From Nioella halotolerans (GTDB taxonomy: Bacteria > Pseudomonadota > Alphaproteobacteria > Rhodobacterales > Rhodobacteraceae), in contig QVQC01000083.1 in NCBI GenBank assembly GCA_003428585.1, forward strand, positions 1-60,922: a stretch of 60,922 bases of DNA, written 5' to 3'. Made by a program: the position numbers and the translations under genes. Positions 35,518 to 46,561 of this stretch are shown in pieces; positions within the stretch are counted from its first letter, which is position 1, and the number at the start of each line of letters is the position of its first letter. The notes under the pieces were generated by a model, which did no database searches, was not told the origin of the DNA, and saw nothing but the letters and a program-made list of their open reading frames with translations.

Positions 35518-36003
35518 ATGCCCGTGCCCCTGCCCCGTTTCGACACGCTATCGCCCGGGGCGCTTGCCATCGCCAAGGTGCCCGGAGACTGGCCCTTCGG
35601 CATCGCCGACGCCGTGCGCTTCAACGAGCTTGACGTGCTCAACCACGCCAACAACGCCGCCTATGTCAGCTGGCTGGAAAACGTCCGGATCGCCTATTTC
35701 ATGGACTACGGGATCACCGACTACGTGTCCGAGGATCGCCCGACGATCGTGATGCGCAACCTCGAGATCGATTTTCGTGAGCCGCTGCACCTTGCCGAGA
35801 GGTACGTGGTCACCGCGCGCAGCGTCGAGTATGGGCGCAGTTCGTGGCGGATGGAGAACGCCATCTTCCGCGACGGCGCGGTCGCGGCAACGGCCACTTG
35901 CATCCTCGTCACAACCACGCCGGACGGACGCGCCGCCGCGCCCCTGCGCCCCGGTATCATCGAGGCGATCACCACCCGCGACGGTGCCCGCCCGCGCGGC
36001 TGA
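35518..36003 (+). CDS. Hotdog-fold acyl-CoA thioesterase
   Basis: A 161-residue protein of the 4-hydroxybenzoyl-CoA thioesterase (YbgC/FcbC-like) family. [20 protein letters not shown] contains the active-site Asp and the NHANN motif, followed by the long helix and [18 protein letters not shown] good ribosome site (AAGGAG) precedes the ATG, and the gene follows the LysR gene by 11 bases, so it probably shares its transcript. Its substrate, and whether it belongs to the phosphonate system, cannot be told from sequence. Confidence 0.82.
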   Translation: MPVPLPRFDTLSPGALAIAKVPGDWPFGIADAVRFNELDVLNHANNAAYVSWLENVRIAYFMDYGITDYVSEDRPTIVMRNLEIDFREPLHLAERYVVTARSVEYGRSSWRMENAIFRDGAVAATATCILVTTTPDGRAAAPLRPGIIEAITTRDGARPRG

Positions 36004-36122
36004 CCTCGCCAGCCCAGCCGTGACACCGAGGCCGAAGGCCAAGATAAGGATGGGCGGAAACCGCGCCCCATCGGGGCACCGACGCTTCGGCACCACACCT
36101 TGTGACGAATTTCCGGGGGTAG

Positions 36123-36199
36123 TGGCGCACCCAAAAGGATTCGAACCTTTGACCTCTGCCTTCGGAGGGCAGCGCTCTATCCAGCTGAGCTATGGGTGC
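36123..36199 (-). tRNA. tRNA-Arg(CCG)
   Basis: A complete 77-base cloverleaf on the minus strand. The acceptor GCACCCA pairs with TGGGTGC, the discriminator is G and CCA is encoded. The D arm is GCTC/GAGC, the anticodon stem CTGCC/GGCAG with loop CTCCGAA (anticodon CCG, reading CGG), and the T arm AAAGG/CCTTT with loop TTCGAAT. Confidence 0.95.
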
Positions 36200-36323
36200 C
36201 TTTTGCCTGCGCCCGGTCTTACGCCATCATGCCGCGCACCGCAATTGCAAATCGCGACGCCCCGGCCCTTGCCTCGCGCGGCCGGCTGGTGACAATTCCG
36301 AAACGCTTGCAAGGAGACCGCCG

Positions 36324-37826
36324 ATGCCCCGCGCCACCCCGCTCTGGCTGCTTTTGACGGTTCAAACCGCCGTTTCCGCCGCCTCGTTGGTGGTGGAGAT
36401 CGTAGCCGGGCGCATGCTGGCGCCGCATGTGGGCATGTCACTCTACACCTGGACGTCGATCATCGCGGTGGTGCTGGCGGGGTTTTCCGCCGGGCACTGG
36501 TGGGGCGGACGGCTGGCCGGGCGGCGCCTGGACAAGGCCCTTGCCCGAACCGGCGGTGCGCTTCTGGCCGCGGCGCTGACCACCGCGGTCGCGGCAAGCC
36601 TTCTGCGCCTTGTCGCGTCGCCGCTTCTGGCGACGGTGGACCATCCGGTCTGGGGCATCGCGGCGATCACCATGGCGGTGTTCTTCCTGCCCTCCTTCTT
36701 CGCCGGGGTGCCGGCCCCGGTTCTGGCGCATGTGTCGGTCACCCGCGCCGCGCCGGACCAGCAGGGCCGCGCCCTTGGCGCGATGTTCGCAGCCGGCGCG
36801 ATCGGGGCCATCGCGGGCACGCTTCTGGCCGGGTTTCTCTTCATCTCGTGGCTGGGCACGACGGCGACGCTGGCGGTGGTGACGGCGACCTATGTCGCCT
36901 CTGGCCTGCTGCTTCTTTGGCTGGCGCGCAGCGCTGCGCTTGTCGCCGCAGCCATCGCGGGGGCGATCGCGCTTGCGCTGTCGGGTCTCGCGCTTGCCGC
37001 CCCCACCCCCTGCACGGTGGAAAGCCGCTATTTCTGCATTCGCACCGTCGACATGTCCGCCGATCCCGACAGCCCGGTGCATCTGATGGTGATCGACCAT
37101 CTCGGCCACGGGATGAGCGCGCGCGACGCCCCGACGGTGATGTTCACCGAACATGCCGCGATGCTGGACGAACTGGCCCGACGCCGCGCGCCGCGCCCCG
37201 ATTTCACCAGTTTCTTCATCGGTGGCGGCAGCTACTCCATCCCGCGCGCCTTCGCCGAGCGGGGCACCGGGCAGATGGTGGTGGCCGAGATCGACCCCGC
37301 GGTGTCCGCCCTCGCAGCCCGCGATTTCTGGTTCGACCCAGAGACCGTGACCATCCTGCACGAAGATGCCCGCCGCGCCCTGCTGACCCGGCCAGATCGA
37401 CGCTATGACATGATCATCGGCGACGCCTTTACCGATGTCGTGGTGCCCGTCCACCTCGTGACGCGGGAATTCTTCGACCTCGCCCGGTCACGCCTGACCG
37501 AGGACGGCACTTTCCTGATGAACGTCATCGACTACGAGGATCGGTTGCGCGCGCTCGGCTCCATCCTGCGCACCATGCGCGAGGTGTTCCCGAGCGTCGA
37601 GGTCTGGACGCAAGCCATCCAGCCGGAGCCGGGCAGCCGCATGGTCTTCGTCATCGCGGCGGGCAATGCGCCTTCGGATTTCGATGAATTCAGCGCGCCG
37701 ATGCCGTTTCGCATGACATTCGGCGCGCTCGACGGGCGTTTCGTCAGCAGCATCGCACAGGCGCGCGGCCAGATCCTGACCGACGACTACGCCCCCATCG
37801 ACCGGCTGATCGGGCGCCCGGACTGA
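36324..37826 (+). CDS. Membrane-anchored spermidine-synthase-like protein
   Basis: A 500-residue protein with two parts. The first 230 residues form about seven membrane helices, beginning LWLLLTVQTAVSAASLVVEI with the conserved E and GRMLAPHVG typical of fused spermidine synthase-like proteins. The second part (about 240-495) is a Rossmann methyltransferase fold: FIGGGSYSIPRAF (cofactor loop), VVAEIDPAVSALA and YDMIIGDAFTDVVVP. The second catalytic Asp region of true spermidine synthases is not obvious, so the activity is uncertain. The ATG at 36324 follows AAGGAG. A longer reading to 36192 runs into the tRNA gene and is rejected. Confidence 0.8.
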   Translation: MPRATPLWLLLTVQTAVSAASLVVEIVAGRMLAPHVGMSLYTWTSIIAVVLAGFSAGHWWGGRLAGRRLDKALARTGGALLAAALTTAVAASLLRLVASPLLATVDHPVWGIAAITMAVFFLPSFFAGVPAPVLAHVSVTRAAPDQQGRALGAMFAAGAIGAIAGTLLAGFLFISWLGTTATLAVVTATYVASGLLLLWLARSAALVAAAIAGAIALALSGLALAAPTPCTVESRYFCIRTVDMSADPDSPVHLMVIDHLGHGMSARDAPTVMFTEHAAMLDELARRRAPRPDFTSFFIGGGSYSIPRAFAERGTGQMVVAEIDPAVSALAARDFWFDPETVTILHEDARRALLTRPDRRYDMIIGDAFTDVVVPVHLVTREFFDLARSRLTEDGTFLMNVIDYEDRLRALGSILRTMREVFPSVEVWTQAIQPEPGSRMVFVIAAGNAPSDFDEFSAPMPFRMTFGALDGRFVSSIAQARGQILTDDYAPIDRLIGRPD

Positions 37827-37831
37827 CCCGC

Positions 37832-38848
37832 TCAGACCGGCTTTCGCGCCTTGGCCAGCATCGTCATCTCGGGGATCATCTCGCCCACGGACACATCCGT
37901 GAAGCCCGCCTCGCGCAACGCCTCGGCCAGCCCGGTCTCATCCAGCGAACGGGCGCGCGGCGTGAAGGCGGTATGCTGCAATTGCCAAAGCGCGGCCAGT
38001 TTCGGCCCGGTGCGGTCCGCGCGCACGACGAAATCATGGATCAACAGCATCCCGCCGGGGGCCAGCTTGTCCATCGCCCCGCGGATCAGCCCGGCATGGG
38101 TTTCGCCCGGAACACCCGACAGGAGATAAGACATCAGCACGATATCCTGACCGCCCGGCCAATCGGTTTCCAGCGCGTTGCCCTCGACATAGCGGATCCG
38201 GTCGGACAGCCCGGCCTTGTCGACATAGGCCCGCCCCAGTGCGGCGACATTGGGAAAATCGACGATGGTCGCGGTCAGATGCGGGTTGGCCTTGCACAGC
38301 GTGATCGCGAAGGCGCCGGTGCCGCCGCCCACGTCCAGCATATGGTGCGCCTCCGATAGGTCCAGCCGCTTGGCCAGTTGCCGCGCCGGGCCAAGCGATC
38401 CGGAATGCTGGCTTTCGGAATAAAGCCGCGCCTCTTCCGGGTCGGAGAACCATTCGGCGTAGGAGGCCGTCGCCGCCTCCGGCAGATCGCCGGTCAGTGC
38501 CGCGTCGATCTGGTCCAGAAGGCCATACATCTGGCGGCCGACCTGCAGGCGCAGGTAATCGCCGAAATCGTATTTCGCCCCCTTGACCAGAAACGCCTCC
38601 GCCGCCGGGGAGTTGGCATAAGCCCCGGGGCCCTGCGGCACGACAAGGCCAAGCCCCGTGAGGGCGGTCAGCAGCGTGCGCGCGCGTTCGGTGTCCAGAT
38701 CGCTCCGTGCGGCCAGATCCCCGGCCTCCAACGGGCCATCGGCGAGGGCGCTGAACACCCCGTGTTCCAGCGCCGCGAACAGGGCCTTGGAGCCCATGAA
38801 GCCGAATGCAATTTCCGAGACTTGGTCGGCCGTGGTCAGCGCGCCCAT
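37832..38848 (-). CDS. SAM-dependent O-methyltransferase (AdoMet_MTase, ASMT/CrtF-like)
   Basis: A 338-residue class I methyltransferase with an N-terminal dimerisation winged helix (about 1-100: FGFMGSKALFAALEHGVFSAL) and a catalytic domain with LDVGGGTGAFAITL (motif I), VDFPNVAALGRAYV and LLIHDFVVRADRTGP. This layout is that of plant-type O-methyltransferases and of hydroxyneurosporene methyltransferase CrtF, but no carotenoid or photosynthesis genes are near. The ATG at 38848 (MGALTTADQ) follows an AGGAGGA-type site. Convergent with the previous gene, five bases apart. Confidence 0.8.
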   Translation of the reverse strand: MGALTTADQVSEIAFGFMGSKALFAALEHGVFSALADGPLEAGDLAARSDLDTERARTLLTALTGLGLVVPQGPGAYANSPAAEAFLVKGAKYDFGDYLRLQVGRQMYGLLDQIDAALTGDLPEAATASYAEWFSDPEEARLYSESQHSGSLGPARQLAKRLDLSEAHHMLDVGGGTGAFAITLCKANPHLTATIVDFPNVAALGRAYVDKAGLSDRIRYVEGNALETDWPGGQDIVLMSYLLSGVPGETHAGLIRGAMDKLAPGGMLLIHDFVVRADRTGPKLAALWQLQHTAFTPRARSLDETGLAEALREAGFTDVSVGEMIPEMTMLAKARKPV

Positions 38849-38910
38849 GCGATCCTCCTGAATTTGTTGCCAGTGCAACGGCTATATCAGGGGACGGCAC
38901 AAAGGACCAC

Positions 38911-38932
38911 ATGCGACACGAAGATGTCGCAT
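38911..38932. terminator. Hairpin downstream of sufS
   Basis: ATGCGACA and TGTCGCAT form an eight-base perfect stem; on the minus strand the loop is TCTTCG, a stable tetraloop-like sequence. It is 26 bases past the sufS stop, consistent with a terminator of the suf transcript, but lacks a T run. It also lies 63 bases before the methyltransferase start and could instead be an operator there. Confidence 0.4.
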
Positions 38933-38957
38933 TCAGACCGGAACCCGGGCCGAAAGG

Positions 38958-40178
38958 TCAGGCGAAAAGGTCGTGGCAAAGTTCCAGCGCGTCGACCAGC
39001 GCATCCACCTCGGCCTTGGTGTTGTACATGCCGAAACTCGCCCGGCAGGTCGCGGTGACGCCCATGTGGTGCATCAGGGGTTGCGCGCAATGATGCCCCG
39101 CGCGCACCGCGACGCCCTTCTTGTCTAGCACGGTGGAAATGTCATGTGCATGCGCCGCCCCGTCGAGCGTGAAGGAAAAGATCGCGCCCTTGCTGGCCGA
39201 TTGCCCCTGCACATTCAGCCAGTTGAGCCCGGCGAGCCGCGCGCGCGCGTAGTCGCGCAAGTCCCGTTCGTGCACCGCGATGCTCTCCATCCCCACCGAC
39301 ATCATGTAGTCCAGCGCCGCGCCAAGGCCGATCTGCTGCACGATGCCGGGCGTTCCCGCCTCGAACTTCATCGGCGGATCGTTGTAGGTGACGACATCGC
39401 GGGTGACGTCGCGAATCATGTCGCCGCCGCCCATGAAGGGGCGCATTTCCGCCATCCGGGCCTTGCGGATATGGATCGCGCCCGACCCGCTTGGGCCATA
39501 GAGCTTGTGGCCGGTGATCGCGTAGAAATCGGCGCCGATCTCTTCAAGATTCACCGGCATGTGCACCGCCGACTGGCTGCCATCCACCAGCACCGGCACG
39601 CCCTTTTCATGCGCGCCGGCCGCGATGGCCTTCACATCAACCACCGTGCCCAGCACGTTCGACATGTGGGTGACGCCGACAAGCTTCGTTTTCGGCGTGA
39701 TGGCGGCCAGCACCGCCTCCGGGTCGAGATCGCCGTTGGAGTCCACGTCGACCCATTTCAGAACCACGCCCAGACGCTCGCGCAGGAAGTGCCACGGCAC
39801 GATATTGGCGTGATGCTCGGCGATGGACAGGACGATCTCGTCACCCGCCGCCATACGCGGCATGGCCCATCCGTAGGCGACTAGGTTGATGCCCTCGGTG
39901 GTGCCGCTGGTAAAGACGATCTCTTGCTCGTCCTCGACGCCCAGAAACCGGGCAATGGTGCCGCGCACGGCCTCGTACTTGTCGGTCGCAAGGTTCGACA
40001 GCGTGTGCAAGCCCCGGTGAACGTTCGAATACTCCTCAGCGTAGCCACGCGTCACGGCGTCGATCACCGCTTGCGGCTTCTGCGCCGAGGCGCCGTTGTC
40101 TAGGTAAACCAGGGGCTTGCCGTTCACCTCGCGCGACAGGATCGGAAAGTCGGCGCGGATTTTTTCCACATCATACAT
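38958..40178 (-). CDS. sufS: Cysteine desulfurase SufS (class II)
   Basis: SufS is a PLP enzyme that takes sulfur from cysteine for Fe-S cluster assembly. The 406-residue protein has the lysine motif ITGHKLYGPSG, the start YLDNGASAQKPQAV, and RAGHHCAQPLMHH with the catalytic Cys in the short, ordered loop of class II desulfurases. These need a partner (SufE or SufU) to release sulfur; none is in this window. Last gene of the suf cluster, 11 bases after a YIP1-like membrane gene. Confidence 0.95.
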   Translation of the reverse strand: MYDVEKIRADFPILSREVNGKPLVYLDNGASAQKPQAVIDAVTRGYAEEYSNVHRGLHTLSNLATDKYEAVRGTIARFLGVEDEQEIVFTSGTTEGINLVAYGWAMPRMAAGDEIVLSIAEHHANIVPWHFLRERLGVVLKWVDVDSNGDLDPEAVLAAITPKTKLVGVTHMSNVLGTVVDVKAIAAGAHEKGVPVLVDGSQSAVHMPVNLEEIGADFYAITGHKLYGPSGSGAIHIRKARMAEMRPFMGGGDMIRDVTRDVVTYNDPPMKFEAGTPGIVQQIGLGAALDYMMSVGMESIAVHERDLRDYARARLAGLNWLNVQGQSASKGAIFSFTLDGAAHAHDISTVLDKKGVAVRAGHHCAQPLMHHMGVTATCRASFGMYNTKAEVDALVDALELCHDLFA

Positions 40179-40189
40179 TTGGCGTGTCC

Positions 40190-40774
40190 CTAGACCAGTC
40201 TCAGCCCCATTGCCGAGAACACGATGGAAAGTAGGATGGCCAGCGAGAAAAGCGACAGCAGGATGCCGACAAAGACCAGCCCCGGCGATTTGAAATCGTG
40301 AAGCTCGGACACGAAATGCACCATCAGCCAGAAGAACAGCGCGATGGCCGCGATATTGATCAGGTCCACCATCGGTGGCAGAATCAACAGCACACCCAGC
40401 TGCACGATATTGACCAAGAACAGGATGAACTGCGCCCAGATGACCAGCGTCAGCGCCTGATCGAACGTGCCGCGTCCGCCGAAGGCCCGCCCGATGCGAT
40501 AGGCGGCAAAGGCCGCAATAAGGCCGACCATCGCCTCGAACAGGGTGAAACTGATCGACGCGCCGGGCGGGATCTCGACCCCCTCGGGGTCAGGCGCGAT
40601 GGCGAAATAGATCACCTTCACGATCGCCGAGAGGACCTGCAACAGCACGTAGAACTGCAACAGAACCGGCCGCGGCAGGTCCAGCGCCATCATCGCGCGC
40701 GCGCCACCGCGCGGATCCGAGACGCTTTGCCGCGCCAGACGCAGCAGCGCCACGGGGTCGAGCAGGAACATCAT
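40190..40774 (-). CDS. YIP1-family membrane protein
   Basis: A 194-residue integral membrane protein with about five helices (for example VLLQFYVLLQVLSAIVKVIYF, then ALTLVIWAQFILFLVNIVQLGVLL broken at residues 120-145, and VFVGILLSLFSLAILLSIVF). The layout and the PRPVLLQ/FGGRGTFDQAL region suggest the YIP1 domain family of unknown function. The start MMFLL overlaps the stop of the preceding membrane gene by four bases. It sits between sufD and sufS, a position conserved in related bacteria as far as I recall. Confidence 0.7.
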   Translation of the reverse strand: MMFLLDPVALLRLARQSVSDPRGGARAMMALDLPRPVLLQFYVLLQVLSAIVKVIYFAIAPDPEGVEIPPGASISFTLFEAMVGLIAAFAAYRIGRAFGGRGTFDQALTLVIWAQFILFLVNIVQLGVLLILPPMVDLINIAAIALFFWLMVHFVSELHDFKSPGLVFVGILLSLFSLAILLSIVFSAMGLRLV

Positions 40775-41328
40775 GCGTTTTCCTCCGGCGCGTGATCATG
40801 GGGCACCGGGTGTTCGGCCTCCCACAGGGCGGCCAGCCAGATCCAGAAGAAGGCCAGCGCGATCGCGTAATTCATGACCATCACCAACTCGACCGACTGG
40901 CTGACGCTGGCCATGCCGCGCAACAAGAAAAGCGGTGAAACCGCCAGAACCGCCCAGAAAAGCGCCATGCGCGCATCGACTCCCTGCCCTTTCCCGCCAA
41001 GCCCCCGCGCCACAAGATGGCTCAGACCGCCCAGAACGTAAAGGATCAGCGGCCAGACAAACAGCCACGCGAAAAGCGTGATCGCCATGCGCGCATCGGT
41101 GGGCGGCGGGCCATCCTCGCCGGTCATGCCCTCCGACAGGTCCACTTGTGCGATACCCTCCCCCATCAGGTCGGGCAATTGGCTGATGAAGATGATAAAA
41201 AGTCCCATCAGCAGGTAGACGAAGCCGCGCGCCTCGGGCCGCGCGCCGCCGCGATTGGCGGCGACAAGGCGGCGCATCACGGCGCGCGGGCGTCTGTAGC
41301 TTTGCAGGATCTGGGTGGTGACGGCCAC
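40771..41328 (-). CDS. Membrane protein in the suf cluster, possibly YIP1-like
   Basis: A 185-residue protein with a basic N-terminus (QSYRRPRAVMRRLVAANRGG) and about four helices (EARGFVYLLMGLFIIFISQL; TLFAWLFVWPLILYVLGGLS; MALFWAVLAVSPLFLLRGMA; MNYAIALAFFWIWLAALW). The C-terminus is acidic and His-rich (EHPVPHDHAPEENA). It starts seven bases after sufD and overlaps the next membrane gene. I do not recognise a defined function; the two membrane genes look like a pair derived from the same family. Confidence 0.65.
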   Translation of the reverse strand: MAVTTQILQSYRRPRAVMRRLVAANRGGARPEARGFVYLLMGLFIIFISQLPDLMGEGIAQVDLSEGMTGEDGPPPTDARMAITLFAWLFVWPLILYVLGGLSHLVARGLGGKGQGVDARMALFWAVLAVSPLFLLRGMASVSQSVELVMVMNYAIALAFFWIWLAALWEAEHPVPHDHAPEENA

Positions 41329-41335
41329 GTATCGC

Positions 41336-42630
41336 TTACCCCGAATGACGATCCAGCCAGCCTTGCAGGCGGGTCAGGATATCGTCGCGCAGGGCATCGC
41401 CCTCGATTTCCTCGATCGCCTCGGCAAGGAAAGCCAGAACCAGAAGGTCGGTCGCCGGCCCTTCCGGCACCCCGCGCGAGCGAAGGTAGAACAGCGCCTC
41501 CTCGTCGATCGCACCGGTGGTGGAGCCGTGCGAGCATTGCACGTCATCGGCGTAAATCTCCAGTTCCGGCTTGGCCTGGAAGATGGAATCATCGTCGAGC
41601 AGCAAGGACTGGCTCAGCTGGTAGCCATCGGTGCGCTGCGCGTCCGGCTTGACAAGGATCTTGCCCTGGAAAACCCCGACCGCGCCGTTGCGCAGCACCT
41701 TCTTGAAAACCTGCCGACTTTCGCAATCGGGGGCGTCATGGGTGACAAAGACGGTATCGTCCTGATGGAAGGCGTTCTTGTCGCCATCGCCAAGCGCGGC
41801 CCCCGCGACATGGGCGACGCCGCTTTCGCCGGTGAACTCGACCACCTGCTCGTTGCGGGTCAGGACGCCGTTCACCGTCAGAGAGAAGGACTTGTAGACC
41901 GATTCCCGCCCCAGACGCGCGAACATGTGCGTTGCGGCGCGCCGTTCATGGTCGCGCCCTTGGGCGCGGACATGGTGAAAGGCGCCGCTATCGGCCACCT
42001 CGACCTCCATCACCTTCGAAAACCGCGCCGCCGCCGGGCCGTTTTCCAGCACGGTTACCTCGGCCCCCTCTTCCACCTTCACCACGTGGTGCAGGATCGC
42101 GTCGGAGGTTTCCGACCTGTGCAGGTAGATCAGGCTGATCGGCTTTGTCGCCTTGCCGGTGGCGCGGATCGCGACGCCATCGGTGGCATAGGCAGTGTTG
42201 AGCGCGGCAAGCGGGCGTTCCACCGGCGTCTGCCCACGGGCTTCCAGCACACCGTAAACGTCCCGCGCCCAGTGGATATCGCGCCCAAGAGCATCTGACA
42301 GGCGCTCGACCTCCACCCCTTCCATCGACAGGTCGTCCGATGCCTCGGCATCGAAAACGCCATCGACGAAAACGATCTTCAGCCGGTCGATATCGGAGAA
42401 CGGCATCGATTCGTCGGTCTTGAAGAGCGCCGCGCGCGTCACCTCCGGCTGGTTCAGCGTGGTGGGGTCGGTGTATTTCCAATACTCGTCGCGCTTGCCG
42501 GGCAGGCCCATGGCGGTCAGGCGCGACAGCGCGCCATCCCGCGCCTCGCGCGCCCAAGCGGCACCATCGGGCAGGCTCAGCGCGTCAAGGCGCGCCGACA
42601 GGACATCCTGTTTGACTGCGGGCGCTGCCA

Positions 42631-42631
<1 letters not shown>
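41336..42631 (-). CDS. sufD: Fe-S cluster assembly scaffold SufD
   Basis: SufD is the partner of SufB in the SufBC2D scaffold. The 431-residue protein has the N-terminal helical region (RDEYWKYTDPTTL), then the beta-helix, with DDVQCSHGSTTGAIDEEALFYLRSRG in residues 360-385, the family signature containing the conserved Cys/His used in cluster assembly. The ATG at 42631 shares one base with the sufC stop (TAATG). A longer in-frame reading is a shadow of sufC. Confidence 0.93.
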
Positions 42632-43386
<755 letters not shown>

Positions 43387-43462
43387 GAAAACCCCTTTCA
43401 CATGCAAAGCGGCCCGACCGGCGCGATGGCGCGGCAAGGCGGCGTGACAGTTGCGCGGACGA

Positions 43463-43933
43463 TCAGAAGACCGCGATTTTCGTTGGATCGGTCAGGTGGA
43501 TGACCTGCGCCACCCATTCCGCCGAGAAGACAGGTTCGAACAGTCCGGGCGCGGCGTGAACGACCATGTGCATCGTGAAGATCGCGACCACCATGCCGAA
43601 GGTCTTGGCCCCGGTATGTTCGGGCCGGCGAAAACGGAAGACCTGCTGTAGCAGGACCCCTGCGAGGAAGGCCAGCCCCATATCGGCCAGTAGCGTGCCG
43701 CCCTCCAGCGGCGACGCCCCCGGCAAGGCCCCGGTGAGGTGAAACCGCGCGTAGCGCGCCGCGACCACCACGAGGCAGCCGACCGCGAAGGCACCCAGCA
43801 GCGACAGCGCGTAGCGCCTGCCGCCCCCCCGCTTGCGAACGGGGGCGGGGCAGGCCTTGGCCCGCCGCGCCTCGATCCGCGCCACGCGTTCGGCAAAGCG
43901 GGGATCGGGCGTATCGCTTTCCGGCGCGGTCAT
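43463..43933 (-). CDS. Small membrane protein between sufB and sufC
   Basis: A 156-residue protein: a charged N-terminus (PRFAERVARIEARRAKACP), a basic stretch (VRKRGGGRRY), then four probable helices (ALSLLGAFAVGCLVVVAARY; TLLADMGLAFLAGVLLQQVF; TFGMVVAIFTMHMVVHAAPG; VFSAEWVAQVIHLTD is weakly hydrophobic). I do not recognise the family. I prefer the ATG at 43933 because the earlier in-frame starts add a low-complexity tail. It lies in the suf transcript, where its role is unknown. Confidence 0.6.
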   Translation of the reverse strand: MTAPESDTPDPRFAERVARIEARRAKACPAPVRKRGGGRRYALSLLGAFAVGCLVVVAARYARFHLTGALPGASPLEGGTLLADMGLAFLAGVLLQQVFRFRRPEHTGAKTFGMVVAIFTMHMVVHAAPGLFEPVFSAEWVAQVIHLTDPTKIAVF

Positions 43934-44038
43934 CGGGCGACGATGCCACCCGATTATGGCGGTTTTCGGGATGCCTCCGGGGCGGCCCGTCATCGCCGTC
44001 CGCGGCCGCGACGGGGCGGATCGTGTCATTGTGCATTC

Positions 44039-44926
44039 TCACCCCTCCTGCGCGTCTCGGCGTTGGTGATGGCGCAAATGGGCGATGTAATCGCCCGGCA
44101 GATCCGCCGGCGCCGCGCCGCGGGCGATCAGGTGATCGACGCAATGCAGCGCCAGGTCCGGGCTGTCGAAAACAGTATCGGCCGCGAACGCCAGATGCAT
44201 CAACTGGTCATCGCTGAACCCGGCGGTATCCTCGTCCCGGATATAGACCGCGTCGCCATCCAGAAGCTGGCTGGTCAGCCGCGCGCGCACCACCTGATCC
44301 TCGTGTTCATGCGGCAGCATCACCGATTTGGTGAACAGGAACTTGTGCAGCTTGAAGCCCTGCGCGCGCAGTTCCAGATCGAGATCGCCGAAGAGCGGCT
44401 CGCCCTCGTACATCCGGTGGAACCGGACCTCCGCGACGACGGCGACCGCGCGGCTCAGTTTCGAAAGACCGCCGCGCAGAACCTCCAGTTCGCCGCCCTG
44501 AAGGTCCATCTTCAGAAGGTCGAGATCGGGCAGGTCCGCCAGCGTGTCCAGCGTGACCGTGGTCAACGGCACGGCCTGCGTCTTGGGGTTGATCCAGCCC
44601 TCCTTGCCGATCGCACGCAGCGCCGCAGCGTCCATCGGATAGAGAGAGGTAAACCCCGGCGCCGGATGCACGTAAAGCGTGCGCTGCCCGGGCAACCCGA
44701 CCGCTTTGCAGAAATAGGTCTCGTTCGGGCGGTTCTCGGCGACCAGTTTCTGGTATTGCTCGGGGTTGGGTTCGAACCCGTAGACATGCGCCACACCATC
44801 ATCGAGCAGCCCCTGATAGGGCGGCGTCGACAGCGGGCTTGCCCCCACGTCGCAAATGCGCATGGCGCGCGCGGGCTGCAACGCCCCCGTCAGAACCGCA
44901 CGACGGTTATCCGCATGGCTGCCCAT
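44039..44926 (-). CDS. FkbM-family methyltransferase
   Basis: A 295-residue SAM-dependent methyltransferase of the FkbM type. ICDVGASPLSTPPYQGLL holds motif I, VYGFEPNPEQYQKLV the acidic residue that binds the cofactor, and LLKMDLQGGELEVLRGG the typical DXQGXE motif. Family members methylate sugars, antibiotics and other small molecules; the substrate here is unknown. The ATG at 44926 is chosen because the 70-residue extension upstream is the antisense of sufB. It sits 40 bases after sufB, inside the suf cluster. Confidence 0.82.
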   Translation of the reverse strand: MGSHADNRRAVLTGALQPARAMRICDVGASPLSTPPYQGLLDDGVAHVYGFEPNPEQYQKLVAENRPNETYFCKAVGLPGQRTLYVHPAPGFTSLYPMDAAALRAIGKEGWINPKTQAVPLTTVTLDTLADLPDLDLLKMDLQGGELEVLRGGLSKLSRAVAVVAEVRFHRMYEGEPLFGDLDLELRAQGFKLHKFLFTKSVMLPHEHEDQVVRARLTSQLLDGDAVYIRDEDTAGFSDDQLMHLAFAADTVFDSPDLALHCVDHLIARGAAPADLPGDYIAHLRHHQRRDAQEG

Positions 44927-44966
44927 GGCGTTGAGATCCTTTCCCGGTGCCGTTCGCGGCGGGCCG

Positions 44967-46487
<1,521 letters not shown>

Positions 46488-46561
46488 GTCCACTTCCCTT
46501 GTCTCTGGCCCGCCGGGGCGGGTGCGTTTGCCCATGCCCTGCGGCATGGCTGATCATCCTG

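Noticed and set aside
37832..38848. CrtF, a carotenoid methyltransferase of a photosynthesis cluster
   Set aside because: The fold fits but no crt, bch or puf genes are nearby, so only a general O-methyltransferase call is justified.
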